Assembly: GCA_022843625.1 (NCBI GenBank)
Contig: JALHNH010000055.1
Location: forward strand, 1-44,264
Length of the DNA stretch: 44,264 nucleotides
Source: Bryobacter sp.
GTDB taxonomy: Bacteria > Acidobacteriota > Terriglobia > Bryobacterales > Bryobacteraceae
Direction of reading: 5' to 3'
This document shows positions 1-8,664 of this stretch, piece after piece. How positions within the stretch are numbered: position 1 is the first letter of the stretch; the number at the start of each line of letters is the position of its first letter. The translations under genes were made by a program, and so were the position numbers. A model generated the notes under the pieces. It was not told the DNA's origin and searched no databases. It saw only the letters and a list, made by a program, of their open reading frames with translations.

Positions 1-697
1 CTTGCGCGAAGGTGAGATCGCCCTGGGATTGGCCTGGCCAACTGTCGTTGTTGAGGGTGTCGTGATCGTCTTTGAGCCAATAGGTGCTGGTGTTGCGGTT
101 GAATTCGATCAGGCGGGGAAGGCTGAACATGCGCTCCCAGTGGTAGCGGGCCAGGCGGACGGAGGTGGCAACGGGTGGATCGTTGTCGTAGTAGACGAGG
201 TCGCCGGTGAGGACGGCGAAGTTGGGGTTGAGCGCTTGCATCGAGGGGTAGATGGGGTGGCCGTCGACGTGGCCGCGATCGGGAAAGCCCTGGCAGGTCA
301 TGACGCAGAAGTGGATAGGGGTGGACTGGTTTGGGTTGGGGGCGGTTTGGAAGCGACCGCGGAAAGTGCTGGTTGGAGATTCGGCCTGATAGTAGTAAGT
401 GGTGGCAGGTTTTAGTTTCGTTAGTTGGAAATGGTGGATACCGTCGGCGGTAGCTGGGATGTTGACCCATTTGGTTTTGGTGGAGGATTTGAGGTCTTCG
501 CTGGTGGAGTAAGTGATTCGCATGCGACCGGTGGCGGGCGGGCAGGCACCTTCGAGTTTGTTGTCGAGATTGGGGCTGGTGAGGCGGGCCCAGAGGATGG
601 CGGAGTTGTGAGTGACCTCGCCTACTCTTGTGCCTGTGGCGAAGCTGGAGGGTTGCGTCGAAAGGGCGATGGAGGCGAGGAAGTTGCGGCGGTTCAT
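1..697 (-). CDS. PhoD-like metallophosphatase, 3' end outside window
   Basis: The reverse complement from the ATG at 697-695 stays open to the window edge, so about 232 N-terminal residues are visible. They begin with a Tat-type leader (MNRRNFLASIALS). A fibronectin-like N-terminal PhoD region follows (GEVTHNSAILWARL, and a TTYYYQAE segment). The start of the metallophosphatase core comes next, with a TGDLVYYD metal-binding motif and a KDDHD motif. PhoD family enzymes are exported phosphodiesterases/alkaline phosphatases using Fe/Ca. The C-terminal half with the remaining metal ligands lies outside the window. It sits 50 bp downstream of the histidine kinase gene on the same strand, so it could be co-transcribed with the two-component system. 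The family call is firm; the substrate is not determinable. Confidence 0.85.
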   Translation of the reverse strand, partial: MNRRNFLASIALSTQPSSFATGTRVGEVTHNSAILWARLTSPNLDNKLEGACPPATGRMRITYSTSEDLKSSTKTKWVNIPATADGIHHFQLTKLKPATTYYYQAESPTSTFRGRFQTAPNPNQSTPIHFCVMTCQGFPDRGHVDGHPIYPSMQALNPNFAVLTGDLVYYDNDPPVATSVRLARYHWERMFSLPRLIEFNRNTSTYWLKDDHDTLNNDSWPGQSQGDLTFAQ

Positions 698-747
698 GCG
701 TTTCTTATCGTACTTGAGGCGGGCGGGCCCCGGCGAAAATGCTGCTT

Positions 748-2028
748 TTACCGCGAAGAGTAAAGGCAAATGACAACCTGAAGCCCTGGGCTTGCGTTCT
801 CCGCGCGGATTGTTCCCTGGTGAAGGAGTACAGCACGTTGTGCCAGGGATAGACCGAGTCCGGTGCCTCCGGATTGGCGTTCGCGGGCGGCTTCTACGCG
901 GTAAAAAGGTAAGAAGATTTTCTCCAGCTCGCCGGCGGGTACACCAGGGCCACGGTCACGAACAACTACCTCGATTTCGGTGTTCCTCAACCGGAGAGAC
1001 ACGTCCACCGCATCGCCCACCGGACTGTATCGCACGGCGTTCCGCAAGACATTTTCGATAGCTCGACGGAGAAGCTCTTCGTTGCCGCGTACCATCGCGT
1101 CGTCGAGAGCGAGGCGCAGATCGCATTGCTTCTCGCTTGCCTCCCACTCACAGCCGGCAACAATCTCGCTTAGTAATTCCCGCAGGTCGACCGGGTCGCG
1201 CCGCAATGCTGAGGGGTCGCCCTCAGCGCGTGTGATGTCGAGCAAGCCTGAGACCATCTCCGATATTCGCTCGATTTCGGTCTGTAGCCTGGCGGCAGCC
1301 GCGTCGCGGTCTTCTGCTGTCCGGGTGAGCTTGGCAGCCACGGCCATTCGAGCCAGAGGAGATTGAAGCTCATGGGAAACGTCTTGGAGCAGGCGACGCT
1401 CCGAAGTGACCAGCGCCGTGATGCGTTCAGCCATTTGATTGAAGGATCGAGCCAAGGCACCGATCTCGTCTTTGCGCTGGATTGTAGACCGAGAGGAAAT
1501 GTCGCCCGCGCCGAACTGTTCCATAGTGCGGGCAAGGCTCAGCACTGGGGAGGCCAAGCGTGTGGCGAAAAGCCAGCAAAGCAACGCGATCACGGCCGTC
1601 AGTAAGAGAATAAATAGCGGGTTGCCCTCACGAAGATCCCCTGGCCGGGCCAGAACGACAAACTGGAACCCGCGCTCTGAGTAGAGGCGGGCGAATTGGC
1701 CTTTCACCGGGAAAACCGAGGTCGCGCTGGCGATCAGTGAGCGATGATCTTCTCCCGTGGCAAGGTTTCGGCCGCTCGCGTCCACGAGCAGGTACCTTAT
1801 GGGAAGCTGGGATTCAATTTTAGTGAGGTAAGCGCTTAGGCGGCTAGCCCCGCCTTGATCAAACGCTTCAAGGGCTTGCCGGAAAAAGACGGCATTCATG
1901 CGATCCATAAGCCCGCCACGCGGGGAGAAACGCGTCGAGATCATCGGCGAAGCAAAGAGGATAATCGCCAGGGAGGCCGCCAGCAGCAATACGAACCACA
2001 ACAGGATGGTCTGGTAGAGCGACTTCAT
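748..2028 (-). CDS. Sensor histidine kinase, CpxA-like
   Basis: This is a 426-residue membrane histidine kinase. TM1 lies at about residues 8-28, a periplasmic sensor region at about 30-136 and TM2 at about 137-158. A HAMP domain spans about 159-210. The HisKA box DVSHELQSPLARM carries phospho-acceptor His219. The HATPase_c domain has an N box (ENVLRNAVRYSP), a G1 box (DRGPGVP) and a G2 box (GGTGLGLSLA). The order and the short periplasmic loop resemble CpxA/envelope-stress kinases. The ATG overlaps the response-regulator stop codon by four bases (ATGA), so the two are translationally coupled. The signal sensed cannot be told. The Cpx label is by architecture only; other OmpR-class kinases share it. 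Confidence 0.9.
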   Translation of the reverse strand: MKSLYQTILLWFVLLLAASLAIILFASPMISTRFSPRGGLMDRMNAVFFRQALEAFDQGGASRLSAYLTKIESQLPIRYLLVDASGRNLATGEDHRSLIASATSVFPVKGQFARLYSERGFQFVVLARPGDLREGNPLFILLLTAVIALLCWLFATRLASPVLSLARTMEQFGAGDISSRSTIQRKDEIGALARSFNQMAERITALVTSERRLLQDVSHELQSPLARMAVAAKLTRTAEDRDAAAARLQTEIERISEMVSGLLDITRAEGDPSALRRDPVDLRELLSEIVAGCEWEASEKQCDLRLALDDAMVRGNEELLRRAIENVLRNAVRYSPVGDAVDVSLRLRNTEIEVVVRDRGPGVPAGELEKIFLPFYRVEAARERQSGGTGLGLSLAQRAVLLHQGTIRAENASPGLQVVICLYSSR

Positions 2029-2729
2029 GCATTCCCATCCGACGCCGACGACAAGATGTATCCGACTCCTCGAATACTTTTGATGCGCACGCCAGCAGGG
2101 AGTAATTTCTGGCGCAAGCGGCTGACATGGACATCCACTGCACGGTCGTAGGCCTGAGCAGGACGCTGATAAAGCACTCCGGAGATCTCATCCCGCGTAA
2201 CCTGACGGCCGACTGGCCGCACCAGCAGATCGAGGATCTCGAACTCGAAGCCTGTCAGGTCGAGGTTCCGGTCGCCATGAAGGACGGCGCGGTGGTGAGT
2301 CTTGATGGTGATCTCGCCCACTTCGATCACTTCGTCCACCGGTGAGGTTGAGTGTTTAGCGCGGCGCAGCACGGCGCGTGCACGGGCCAGGAGTTCGTCT
2401 GGATCAAATGGCTTGGGGAGATAGTCGTCTGCGCCGGTTTCGAGGCCGTTGATGCGATCCTCACGCTCTCGGCGCGCCGACAGCATAATTACGGGCAAAG
2501 TGCTTCGCTTCCGGAGTTGTCGGAGAACTTCAAAACCGTCCAGATGAGGAAGCATCACGTCCAGAATCACTAAATCGAAAGAGCCCTCCAGGGCCTGCGC
2601 TAAGCCTGCTGCTCCATCGGCAGCGGAGCTTGCCGTTATGCCGGCACCGGACAAATACTCGATCAACAGGGCTACTAATTCGCGATCATCGTCGACGATC
2701 AAAAACCGAAGTGGTGGCGCGCCTTGCAT
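2025..2729 (-). CDS. OmpR/CpxR-type response regulator
   Basis: This is a 234-residue two-domain regulator. The receiver domain has the acidic pair in FLIVDDDREL, the phospho-acceptor Asp57 in LVILDVMLP and the conserved Lys in DDYLPKPFDP. The C-terminal winged helix (LTGFEFEILDLL ... VDVHVSRLRQKL ... IKSIRGVGYIL) is of OmpR/PhoB type. I chose the ATG at 2729 because GAGAGGA lies just upstream and the receiver begins seven residues later. A longer reading frame from 2834 would add a 35-residue tail that looks like non-coding sequence. The gene is first in the pair with the kinase. It is divergent from the DUF1549/DUF1553 gene at 2922, about 190 bp away, so that pair is a natural candidate target. 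Confidence 0.92.
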   Translation of the reverse strand: MQGAPPLRFLIVDDDRELVALLIEYLSGAGITASSAADGAAGLAQALEGSFDLVILDVMLPHLDGFEVLRQLRKRSTLPVIMLSARREREDRINGLETGADDYLPKPFDPDELLARARAVLRRAKHSTSPVDEVIEVGEITIKTHHRAVLHGDRNLDLTGFEFEILDLLVRPVGRQVTRDEISGVLYQRPAQAYDRAVDVHVSRLRQKLLPAGVRIKSIRGVGYILSSASDGNA

Positions 2730-2921
2730 GCTGGTCCTCTCAAGTCTAGAGGAAGCAATACAGCGAACGCCAGAGCATAGTGCATCTGTAACAATTCGCA
2801 ACAAACCCAAGGGGCCGTGGCAGCATCCTTTCACCAGGACGCAGCAAGGGATGCGATATCGCCACTCGTTACACTTCGTTAGCTTCGTTTTTCAAGTGCT
2901 CGTAAATACTGGAGAGGAATC

Positions 2922-4697
2922 ATGTGTAAAGTAATTGGTTTTCTATTGTTCACCACACTGGCCGGATGGGCCGAGGAGTGTCCGCGGCCGGCAACACTGC
3001 AGCGTTCTTTGCGGACGTCGGCCAACACGCCTGTCGTCAGGCGAAGTATCGGCGCTCAGCATTCAGGCCGGCGGGTACAAGCGCCCACTGGCACGATCGA
3101 CCGTCATCTATTCGAGGCGATGGCAGAGGCTGGGGTACAGCCAGCCGGAATCTGCACCGATGAAGAGTATCTTCGCCGTGCCACGTTGGACCTGACGGGC
3201 CGCATTCCCACGCGCACTCGGGTGGAGGCGTTTCTGGCCGACCAGCGGCCTGACAAGCGAGAACGGCTCGTTGATGAACTACTCGCCACACCGGAGTGGG
3301 GCGACAAGTGGACCATGTTCTTCGGAGATCTCTTCCGAAACTCTGTCAACTTCGGACGTCAACGAGCAACGCAGGAGAGACAGTCGCTCAACGCTTGGGT
3401 GAGAGCCGCCCTCAAAGCCGGCAAGCCGTACGATGAAATGGCTCGAGAGTTGATTACGGCCAAGGGCGAAAGCAGTTTCGAAGACGGGCGGTTAGGATTC
3501 CTTTCCTGGGCGGGACTCGCGATTCAGCTCGACCAGGACCGGATCGACCTGCACACGGTTCATGTAGCTGATACTTTTCTTGGCTTGAGCCACATGGATT
3601 GTCTGCTCTGCCACAATGGCCGCGGGCATCTGAACGACATTAGCCTGTGGGGCCGGCAGACTTTGCGCCGGCAGGCATGGGAGTTTTCGGCATTCTTCGG
3701 TAAGACCACCATGGGTCTGGTGGGTGGCCAAGTAGATGGCCGGCCCAGGCAGGCACCCTGGTTCCTGCGAGACAATCCTGCCAAGGCTGGCTATCAACTG
3801 GGCACTACGGAAGGTGACCGCCCGGCGCGAGCTGGCTCTGGCATAGTGGCACCTCGCTATCTCAATAACGAGGCACCTGCCGAAGGGGAAGACTATCGCG
3901 AGTTTCTTGCACGGCAGCTCACCTCTGACCCACAGTTCGCCCGGGCAGCGGTGAACTATATCTGGAGAGAGTTCTTCGTAATTGGGATGGTGGAGCCCGC
4001 CAATCAGTTCGATCTGGCTCGGCTGGATCCAGACAATCCTCCGCCTGCGCCGTGGACGCTACAACCCACCAATGCCAAGCTGCTACGAGATCTCGCAGCG
4101 GACTTTGCCAACGCGAAGTTCGATCTGAAATCGCTGATGCGACAAATTGCGACCTCGCAGGCCTACCAGCTTTCGTCTGGCTATGAAGGCGAGTGGAAAC
4201 CGGAATACGAACCACTGTTTGCCCGCAAGTATGTCCGGCGCTTGTGGGCAGAAGAGATCCACGACGCTATCGCGCAAGCCAGTGGCGTACCCTCAACCTA
4301 CATCGCTATGCAACTGGAAGGCGGCCCGTCTGCATCAGGCCCGGGCGGGATCACCGTTGGCTTCGCCCCAGCCGATCCGGTTGCCGCATTCCTCGACGCG
4401 TTTCTGCGCGGCAATCGCGTCGATCAACTTCGCTCAGGAGAGTTCAACGTGGAGCAGGCATTGCGGCTAATGAATAGTCCGTTTGTGCTCGACCGCATTC
4501 AACTAAGGCCAGAGCGGTTAGGCTTAACCGACGTTGAATTGATCGACGACCTGTTTCTGTCGGTGTTGGGGCGCCAGCCGTCGGCGGCTGAAAAAGCGGC
4601 ATCGCTTGCCTTGCTCAATGCAGGCGATCGTGCAGGGAAGGCCTCGAATCTGCTCTGGTCGTTATTTAACAAAGCCGACTTTATCTACAACTATTAA
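2922..4697 (+). CDS. Secreted DUF1549/DUF1553 protein
   Basis: This is a 591-residue protein with a Sec-type leader (MCKVIGFLLFTTLAGWAEE). A DUF1549 (PSCyt2) region begins near residue 65 (RATLDLTGRIPTRTRVEAFL, then LVDELLATPEWGDKW). It contains CLLCHNGRGH, the place where family members have a CxxCH motif. The C-terminal half is DUF1553 (PSD1): FARAAVNYIWREFF, LLRDLAADFANAKFDLKSLM, ATSQAYQLSS. The N-terminal PSCyt1 cytochrome domain of longer relatives is missing. These proteins are abundant in Planctomycetes and Acidobacteria and are nearly always paired with a DUF1501 protein, as here. Their biochemical role is not established. The start is supported by GGAGAGGA five bases before the ATG. 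Confidence 0.88.
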   Translation: MCKVIGFLLFTTLAGWAEECPRPATLQRSLRTSANTPVVRRSIGAQHSGRRVQAPTGTIDRHLFEAMAEAGVQPAGICTDEEYLRRATLDLTGRIPTRTRVEAFLADQRPDKRERLVDELLATPEWGDKWTMFFGDLFRNSVNFGRQRATQERQSLNAWVRAALKAGKPYDEMARELITAKGESSFEDGRLGFLSWAGLAIQLDQDRIDLHTVHVADTFLGLSHMDCLLCHNGRGHLNDISLWGRQTLRRQAWEFSAFFGKTTMGLVGGQVDGRPRQAPWFLRDNPAKAGYQLGTTEGDRPARAGSGIVAPRYLNNEAPAEGEDYREFLARQLTSDPQFARAAVNYIWREFFVIGMVEPANQFDLARLDPDNPPPAPWTLQPTNAKLLRDLAADFANAKFDLKSLMRQIATSQAYQLSSGYEGEWKPEYEPLFARKYVRRLWAEEIHDAIAQASGVPSTYIAMQLEGGPSASGPGGITVGFAPADPVAAFLDAFLRGNRVDQLRSGEFNVEQALRLMNSPFVLDRIQLRPERLGLTDVELIDDLFLSVLGRQPSAAEKAASLALLNAGDRAGKASNLLWSLFNKADFIYNY

Positions 4698-4711
4698 GGG
4701 AATTACCAAGA

Positions 4712-6100
4712 ATGAAACGACATGAGTTTGACCAATTCCAGCAACGCTTTCCACAAGAGCATCGGGCGTGCTTTGCCCGCCAACACATGGGCCGCCGCGG
4801 CCTCTTCCGGTCTGCCGCAGGACTTGCCGGTTCTTTCCTGCTTCCTGGCTTGCGTCCTGCGGTGGCCCAAAATCTGGCCGCCTCGCCGAAGGGCACAGCG
4901 AAGAACCTGATCTTCATACTGATGAGTGGAGGACCCAGCCAGGTAGACACCTTCGACCTTAAGATGCTGAATGGCGTGAGCCCATTGGAACTTGCGCCCG
5001 AGCACATCAGCGGAATCCATTGGCCTACAGGTCTGTTTCCGAAACTGGTGGAGCATCTTCCTTCCATCGCCATCGTCCGATCCATGCGTGCGTGGGCGCT
5101 GGTACACGAGACCGGTGTGAAATGGTTGCAAATCGGGCGTAATCCCCAGGGTTCGGAAGGTAGCGTCGCTCCCCACATTGGCAGCATTATCGCTCTCGAG
5201 AAGGAAAAGGAGCGGCGGGCGTCAGATGCCTTCCCTCCCTTCCTGGCTCTGGACGTGAGAGAGGCGGCAGGCAACGGATACTTCTCTGCGCGCTATGCAC
5301 CCTTCAAGTACTCGCCGACGGGCAGCGGGGTGCCCGATACGACGCACCGCGATAGCGAGGCCAGACTCTCGGTGCGCTTGAAGGCGCTCGCCGAACTCGA
5401 CGGAAGATTGCGATCTGCTGGTTCTCCTCTTGGTGCGGTCGGAGCTGACCTCGCCGAGTTCTATGATGCCGCTACCAGGATGATGCATAACCCCGTGGTG
5501 GATTGGGCGTTTCGAGTGGGGGCGGAGGAGCGCGCGCGCTACGGATCTTCCGCCTTTGGAGATGCCTGCCTGGTGGCGAAGCAGACGCTCACCTCAGACC
5601 AAGGGACACGGGCGATCATGATCCGGCTGGGCGGCTGGGACAGCCACTCGAACATCTACAGTGCCAACACGCCTACCAGCATCTTCGGATCTGGCAAGAT
5701 CTTTGACAATGCACTGGCCGCGTTGCTCAGCGATCTGAAGACGGAAGGGCTTCTGGAGGAGACCCTCGTGGTGGCGGGTGGTGAGTTTGGCCGCACCACT
5801 GGGCCGTTGACCAGTGCCGGGGGCCGCGACCATAATCTCCAGCAGAGTTTCCTGCTCATGGGGGGCGGCATTCGTGGAGGACGGGCCCTCGGTGCCACCG
5901 ATGCCACTGGTGACTTCAGCGTCGAGTACGGCTGGTCCCGCGAGCGCGACGTGCGTATTGAAGATATCGAGGCAACTATCTATTCTGCACTTGGGATCGA
6001 CTGGACCACGGTGCTCAATGATTCGCCGATCGGCCGCTTTCCGTACATTCCCCATTCCGACAAGGATCTCTACGGGCCCATTCATGAGCTCTGGGCCTAG
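4712..6100 (+). CDS. DUF1501 family Tat-exported protein
   Basis: This is a 462-residue partner of the preceding DUF1549/DUF1553 gene, 14 bp downstream. A Tat leader (GRRGLFRSAAGLAG) follows a short N-terminal extension. The DUF1501 core begins at KNLIFILMSGGPSQVDTFD, includes VVAGGEFGRTT and AGGRDHNLQQSFLLMGGG, and ends near IHELWA. DUF1501 proteins share the alkaline-phosphatase/sulfatase superfamily fold (family knowledge), and the D/H residues in EFGRT and GRDH fit metal binding. A hydrolytic role on an exported substrate is an inference. The stop codon overlaps the stop of the convergent minus-strand gene through a shared CTAG at 6097-6100. Confidence 0.9.
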   Translation: MKRHEFDQFQQRFPQEHRACFARQHMGRRGLFRSAAGLAGSFLLPGLRPAVAQNLAASPKGTAKNLIFILMSGGPSQVDTFDLKMLNGVSPLELAPEHISGIHWPTGLFPKLVEHLPSIAIVRSMRAWALVHETGVKWLQIGRNPQGSEGSVAPHIGSIIALEKEKERRASDAFPPFLALDVREAAGNGYFSARYAPFKYSPTGSGVPDTTHRDSEARLSVRLKALAELDGRLRSAGSPLGAVGADLAEFYDAATRMMHNPVVDWAFRVGAEERARYGSSAFGDACLVAKQTLTSDQGTRAIMIRLGGWDSHSNIYSANTPTSIFGSGKIFDNALAALLSDLKTEGLLEETLVVAGGEFGRTTGPLTSAGGRDHNLQQSFLLMGGGIRGGRALGATDATGDFSVEYGWSRERDVRIEDIEATIYSALGIDWTTVLNDSPIGRFPYIPHSDKDLYGPIHELWA

Positions 6101-6630
6101 CGGAGGTCTTTGTCGTCGTAGCGGCTGGTGTCGAAGTTTGCTGGGAGGACGCCTAGGGTTACTACTGTGAAGGTGAAGACTTTGGTGCGGGGTTCGAGGT
6201 GGCCTCCGAAGGCTTTTTTGTCGTCTGAGAATGTGACGTGGGCGTGGACCCGGCCTCCGAAGACTGCTCCGTTGATGTTTACGATGTCTACACTGTCTTT
6301 TTCGTTTTCGATGAAGTAGTTGCTGGGGGGGAAGGTGCGGTTGGCTACTACGTGATAGTGCGTCGCAATTGCTGAGCCGAAGCCGGAGAGGATGACCGCG
6401 TTTGTGATCTTGAGGTCTTTTACCTGCTGCTCGATGGCGGCCAGAATATCAGTTTGGTGCTTCAGGCGGAGCACTACCACGCGCTCGAACTGAGTGGAGA
6501 TAGCCGAGCTTTCGGGCACTTTTGGATCAAGCGGCTTGTTGTCGCCTTTAGTAGCAGGAGCAACGATGGGGCCGGATTGCTTGATCTGTGCGCTGAGGGA
6601 GACGGCGAGAATCAGGATGAGTCGAATCAT
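6097..6630 (-). CDS. Secreted DUF296 (PPC domain) protein
   Basis: This is a 177-residue protein with an N-terminal signal peptide (MIRLILILAVSLSAQ), a spacer of about 35 residues and one PPC/DUF296 domain. The domain runs from VVVLRLKHQTDILAAI through LSGFGSA to VHAHVTFSD, GGHLEP and FTFTVVTLG. The clustered His residues (HAH and GGHL) are the conserved putative metal site of the family. I chose the ATG at 6630 because it begins the signal peptide; the longer frame from 6693 would overlap the upstream gene by 53 bp and hide the leader. Prokaryotic DUF296 proteins are usually short and leaderless, so an exported form is unusual. It follows the amidohydrolase by 10 bp in a probable operon. Function unknown. 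Confidence 0.82.
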   Translation of the reverse strand: MIRLILILAVSLSAQIKQSGPIVAPATKGDNKPLDPKVPESSAISTQFERVVVLRLKHQTDILAAIEQQVKDLKITNAVILSGFGSAIATHYHVVANRTFPPSNYFIENEKDSVDIVNINGAVFGGRVHAHVTFSDDKKAFGGHLEPRTKVFTFTVVTLGVLPANFDTSRYDDKDLR

Positions 6631-6640
6631 GCCGTTTATT

Positions 6641-7549
6641 CTATTTGCGTTTTGAGTGCAAATGTTCGTAGCCGGCGAGGATGAAGTCGGCAAAGTTCTG
6701 GCCGAGGTAAGGTTGGGGGTCGAGATTCATTGTTTTAAGCATGGCCCGGAAGCCTCCAAAATTCCAGCTCATGCGGCCGTAGGGGGCGTCGCTGGCGCAG
6801 AAGAGTCGGCGGCTCGCTTCGCCCCGGTAGGCCCGGATATTGGATTCGATATGAGTGTCGCGCAGAGCGCTGAGTGCGTAGTGGATGTTGGGTTGCTGAA
6901 GCCCGAGTTCGCGGGACTGTTGGTATTGCTCTTCGGCTTCAACGTAACCCGCGCCTCCCCCGCCCATGTGGACGGCAAGTACAGGATGGTTCGGATGACG
7001 GCGGGCGATTGTGGCGAGGCCTGAGGCCGGGGTATAGGGCGAGTCCGCACCGTAGTGGAAGGCGGGGATGGCACCGAGTTCGACGATGCAATCGAGGACT
7101 TCGATTACTGCGGGTGAGTCGATTGGATATTGGTTTTGCGCTGGGTTCATCTTGACGATGAGGAAGCCGAATTCGGTGACGCACTTTTCGGCGATGCGGC
7201 AGGCGTTGGGGATGCCGCAGGCTTTGGGGTCGGTCCAGCCGGAGGGGATGAAACGGGTGGGGTGATTGAGGGCAGATTGGTGGATGTAGCGGTTGGCTTC
7301 GAGCAGGTTCGAGTGGTTTTCCTCGGGGTCTGTTGTGTAGAGAGTGGAGGCGGGGTTTTGCCAGATGTTGGCCATCGATACCTGGGCCAGGTTCATCTCT
7401 TCGATCAGTTCTTCGGCTGAGAGAGGACGACCATGATAGTAGTGTGGCGTGTTGCGGCGGGGGCATTTGACGATGTCGGTAGCGTGGGCGTCGGCGTCGA
7501 TCATGAGGTGATCCCGGTTGGCCTTGAGGTATTCAATCAGTTGGCGCAT
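6641..7549 (-). CDS. Amidohydrolase-2 family metal-dependent hydrolase
   Basis: This is a 302-residue TIM-barrel protein without a leader, so it is probably cytoplasmic. Candidate metal and catalytic residues are the DADAH motif near residue 19, the Lys in FLIVKMNPAQ, the His in IPAFHYGADSP, the His in LAVHMGGGG and the Asp in FCASDAPYG. This is the order expected for the amidohydrolase 2 (ACMSD/decarboxylase-like) group. Members hydrolyse or decarboxylate small cyclic or aromatic acids; the substrate here cannot be told. AGAGA lies a few bases upstream of the ATG. Its start codon is only 32 bp from the divergent start at 7582, so the two promoters must overlap. The secreted DUF296 gene follows closely. 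Confidence 0.85.
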   Translation of the reverse strand: MRQLIEYLKANRDHLMIDADAHATDIVKCPRRNTPHYYHGRPLSAEELIEEMNLAQVSMANIWQNPASTLYTTDPEENHSNLLEANRYIHQSALNHPTRFIPSGWTDPKACGIPNACRIAEKCVTEFGFLIVKMNPAQNQYPIDSPAVIEVLDCIVELGAIPAFHYGADSPYTPASGLATIARRHPNHPVLAVHMGGGGAGYVEAEEQYQQSRELGLQQPNIHYALSALRDTHIESNIRAYRGEASRRLFCASDAPYGRMSWNFGGFRAMLKTMNLDPQPYLGQNFADFILAGYEHLHSKRK

Positions 7550-7581
7550 TTTTGATCTCTTGCTGATAGAATCGCAGACAA

Positions 7582-8652
7582 ATGAAGACGATAGCCCTGG
7601 TTTTGTTTGTGGCTCTTGGCGCGTTTTGCAACGACTTTGAGCTGAAGTGGCGAGAGTTGAATGCCCAGGCCAAGGGGGCTAAGGGTGAGAAACTGAAGGC
7701 GGCGCTTGAGGCTTTGAATGAATTGGTGCCCGGGAATGAGCGAATCCTGCAGGCCCTTGGGCGGTTGCCTCAGGTCAACGCAAAGCCGGTGACGCAGGCG
7801 AAGCTGCTGGGGGCGATCGAAGGGGAAGACTGGATTGCCGAGGACCTCGTATTTGTTGGCAAGGAGTGGCTGTTTAGCAGCGTGCGGAGGGGGATGATTA
7901 TTGAAAGTGACGGCCGCGCTTTTGCTCATGCCGGGATGGGTGTTTTTGCACTGGGAGTAGACCCCAAACATGGACTGCTTTGGGCCAGTGTGGGTTGGGT
8001 GCCGCAATGTGAGATTTGCCGGCTCGAGGATAAGGGCAAATCGGCGCTGATCGCTTACGACCTGAAGACTGGCGATGAGAAGCACCGGGTGGAGTCGCCC
8101 GTAGGTGGCGTGTTGGGGGATATGGTGGTGTCGGCTGGTGGGGATCTTTATGTGACCAATAACTCAGCAGGGGCGGTCTACAGAATGTTGGCGGGGACGC
8201 TGAAGCTGGAGCGCCTCGATGAGTCGGGTGAGTTTCCTTCTCCGCAAACACCAGCGCTTTCGGCTGATGGCAAGACGCTTTATGTGGCCGACTACCGACG
8301 TGGGATTGCGGCTCTGGATTTGGGCACTAAAGCTGTCCGATGGCTGAAGCCCGGGCCGGGAGTGATTGTGAACGGGATTGATGGGTTGTATGTATGGCGA
8401 GATTCGTTTGTTGCTGTGCAGAATGGCGTGACGCCAGTGCGCATTGTGAAGTTTGCCCGGGATTTGTCGAAGCAAGAGGTGCTAGAGACGCAGTGGGAAG
8501 GCCTCGGGGAGCCCACGCATGGGGCGATTGTAGGCAATGAGTTTTGCTTTCTAGCCAATACGGGGTGGGATGCGTTTGAAGAGAATGGGCGGAAGAAGGC
8601 TGGCCGGGGAGACATCAAGTCGGCGGTGTATTGCAGAACGCTATTGCGATAG
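7582..8652 (+). CDS. Secreted SMP-30/NHL-like beta-propeller protein
   Basis: This is a 356-residue protein with a Sec leader (MKTIALVLFVALGAFC) and a short helical segment (about residues 20-75). Repeating propeller blades follow: GDMVVSAGGDLYVTNNSAG, TPALSADGKTLYVADYRRG, VIVNGIDGLYVWRDSFVAV. The pattern matches SMP-30/gluconolactonase-like or NHL propellers, but no single enzymatic motif is decisive. It is the first gene of a plus-strand run with the sulfatase 12 bp downstream and an oxidoreductase after that, and it is divergent from the amidohydrolase. A role in binding or opening a sugar lactone or other small molecule outside the cytoplasm is inference only. Confidence 0.78.
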   Translation: MKTIALVLFVALGAFCNDFELKWRELNAQAKGAKGEKLKAALEALNELVPGNERILQALGRLPQVNAKPVTQAKLLGAIEGEDWIAEDLVFVGKEWLFSSVRRGMIIESDGRAFAHAGMGVFALGVDPKHGLLWASVGWVPQCEICRLEDKGKSALIAYDLKTGDEKHRVESPVGGVLGDMVVSAGGDLYVTNNSAGAVYRMLAGTLKLERLDESGEFPSPQTPALSADGKTLYVADYRRGIAALDLGTKAVRWLKPGPGVIVNGIDGLYVWRDSFVAVQNGVTPVRIVKFARDLSKQEVLETQWEGLGEPTHGAIVGNEFCFLANTGWDAFEENGRKKAGRGDIKSAVYCRTLLR

Positions 8653-8664
8653 ACTGCAAACCAA

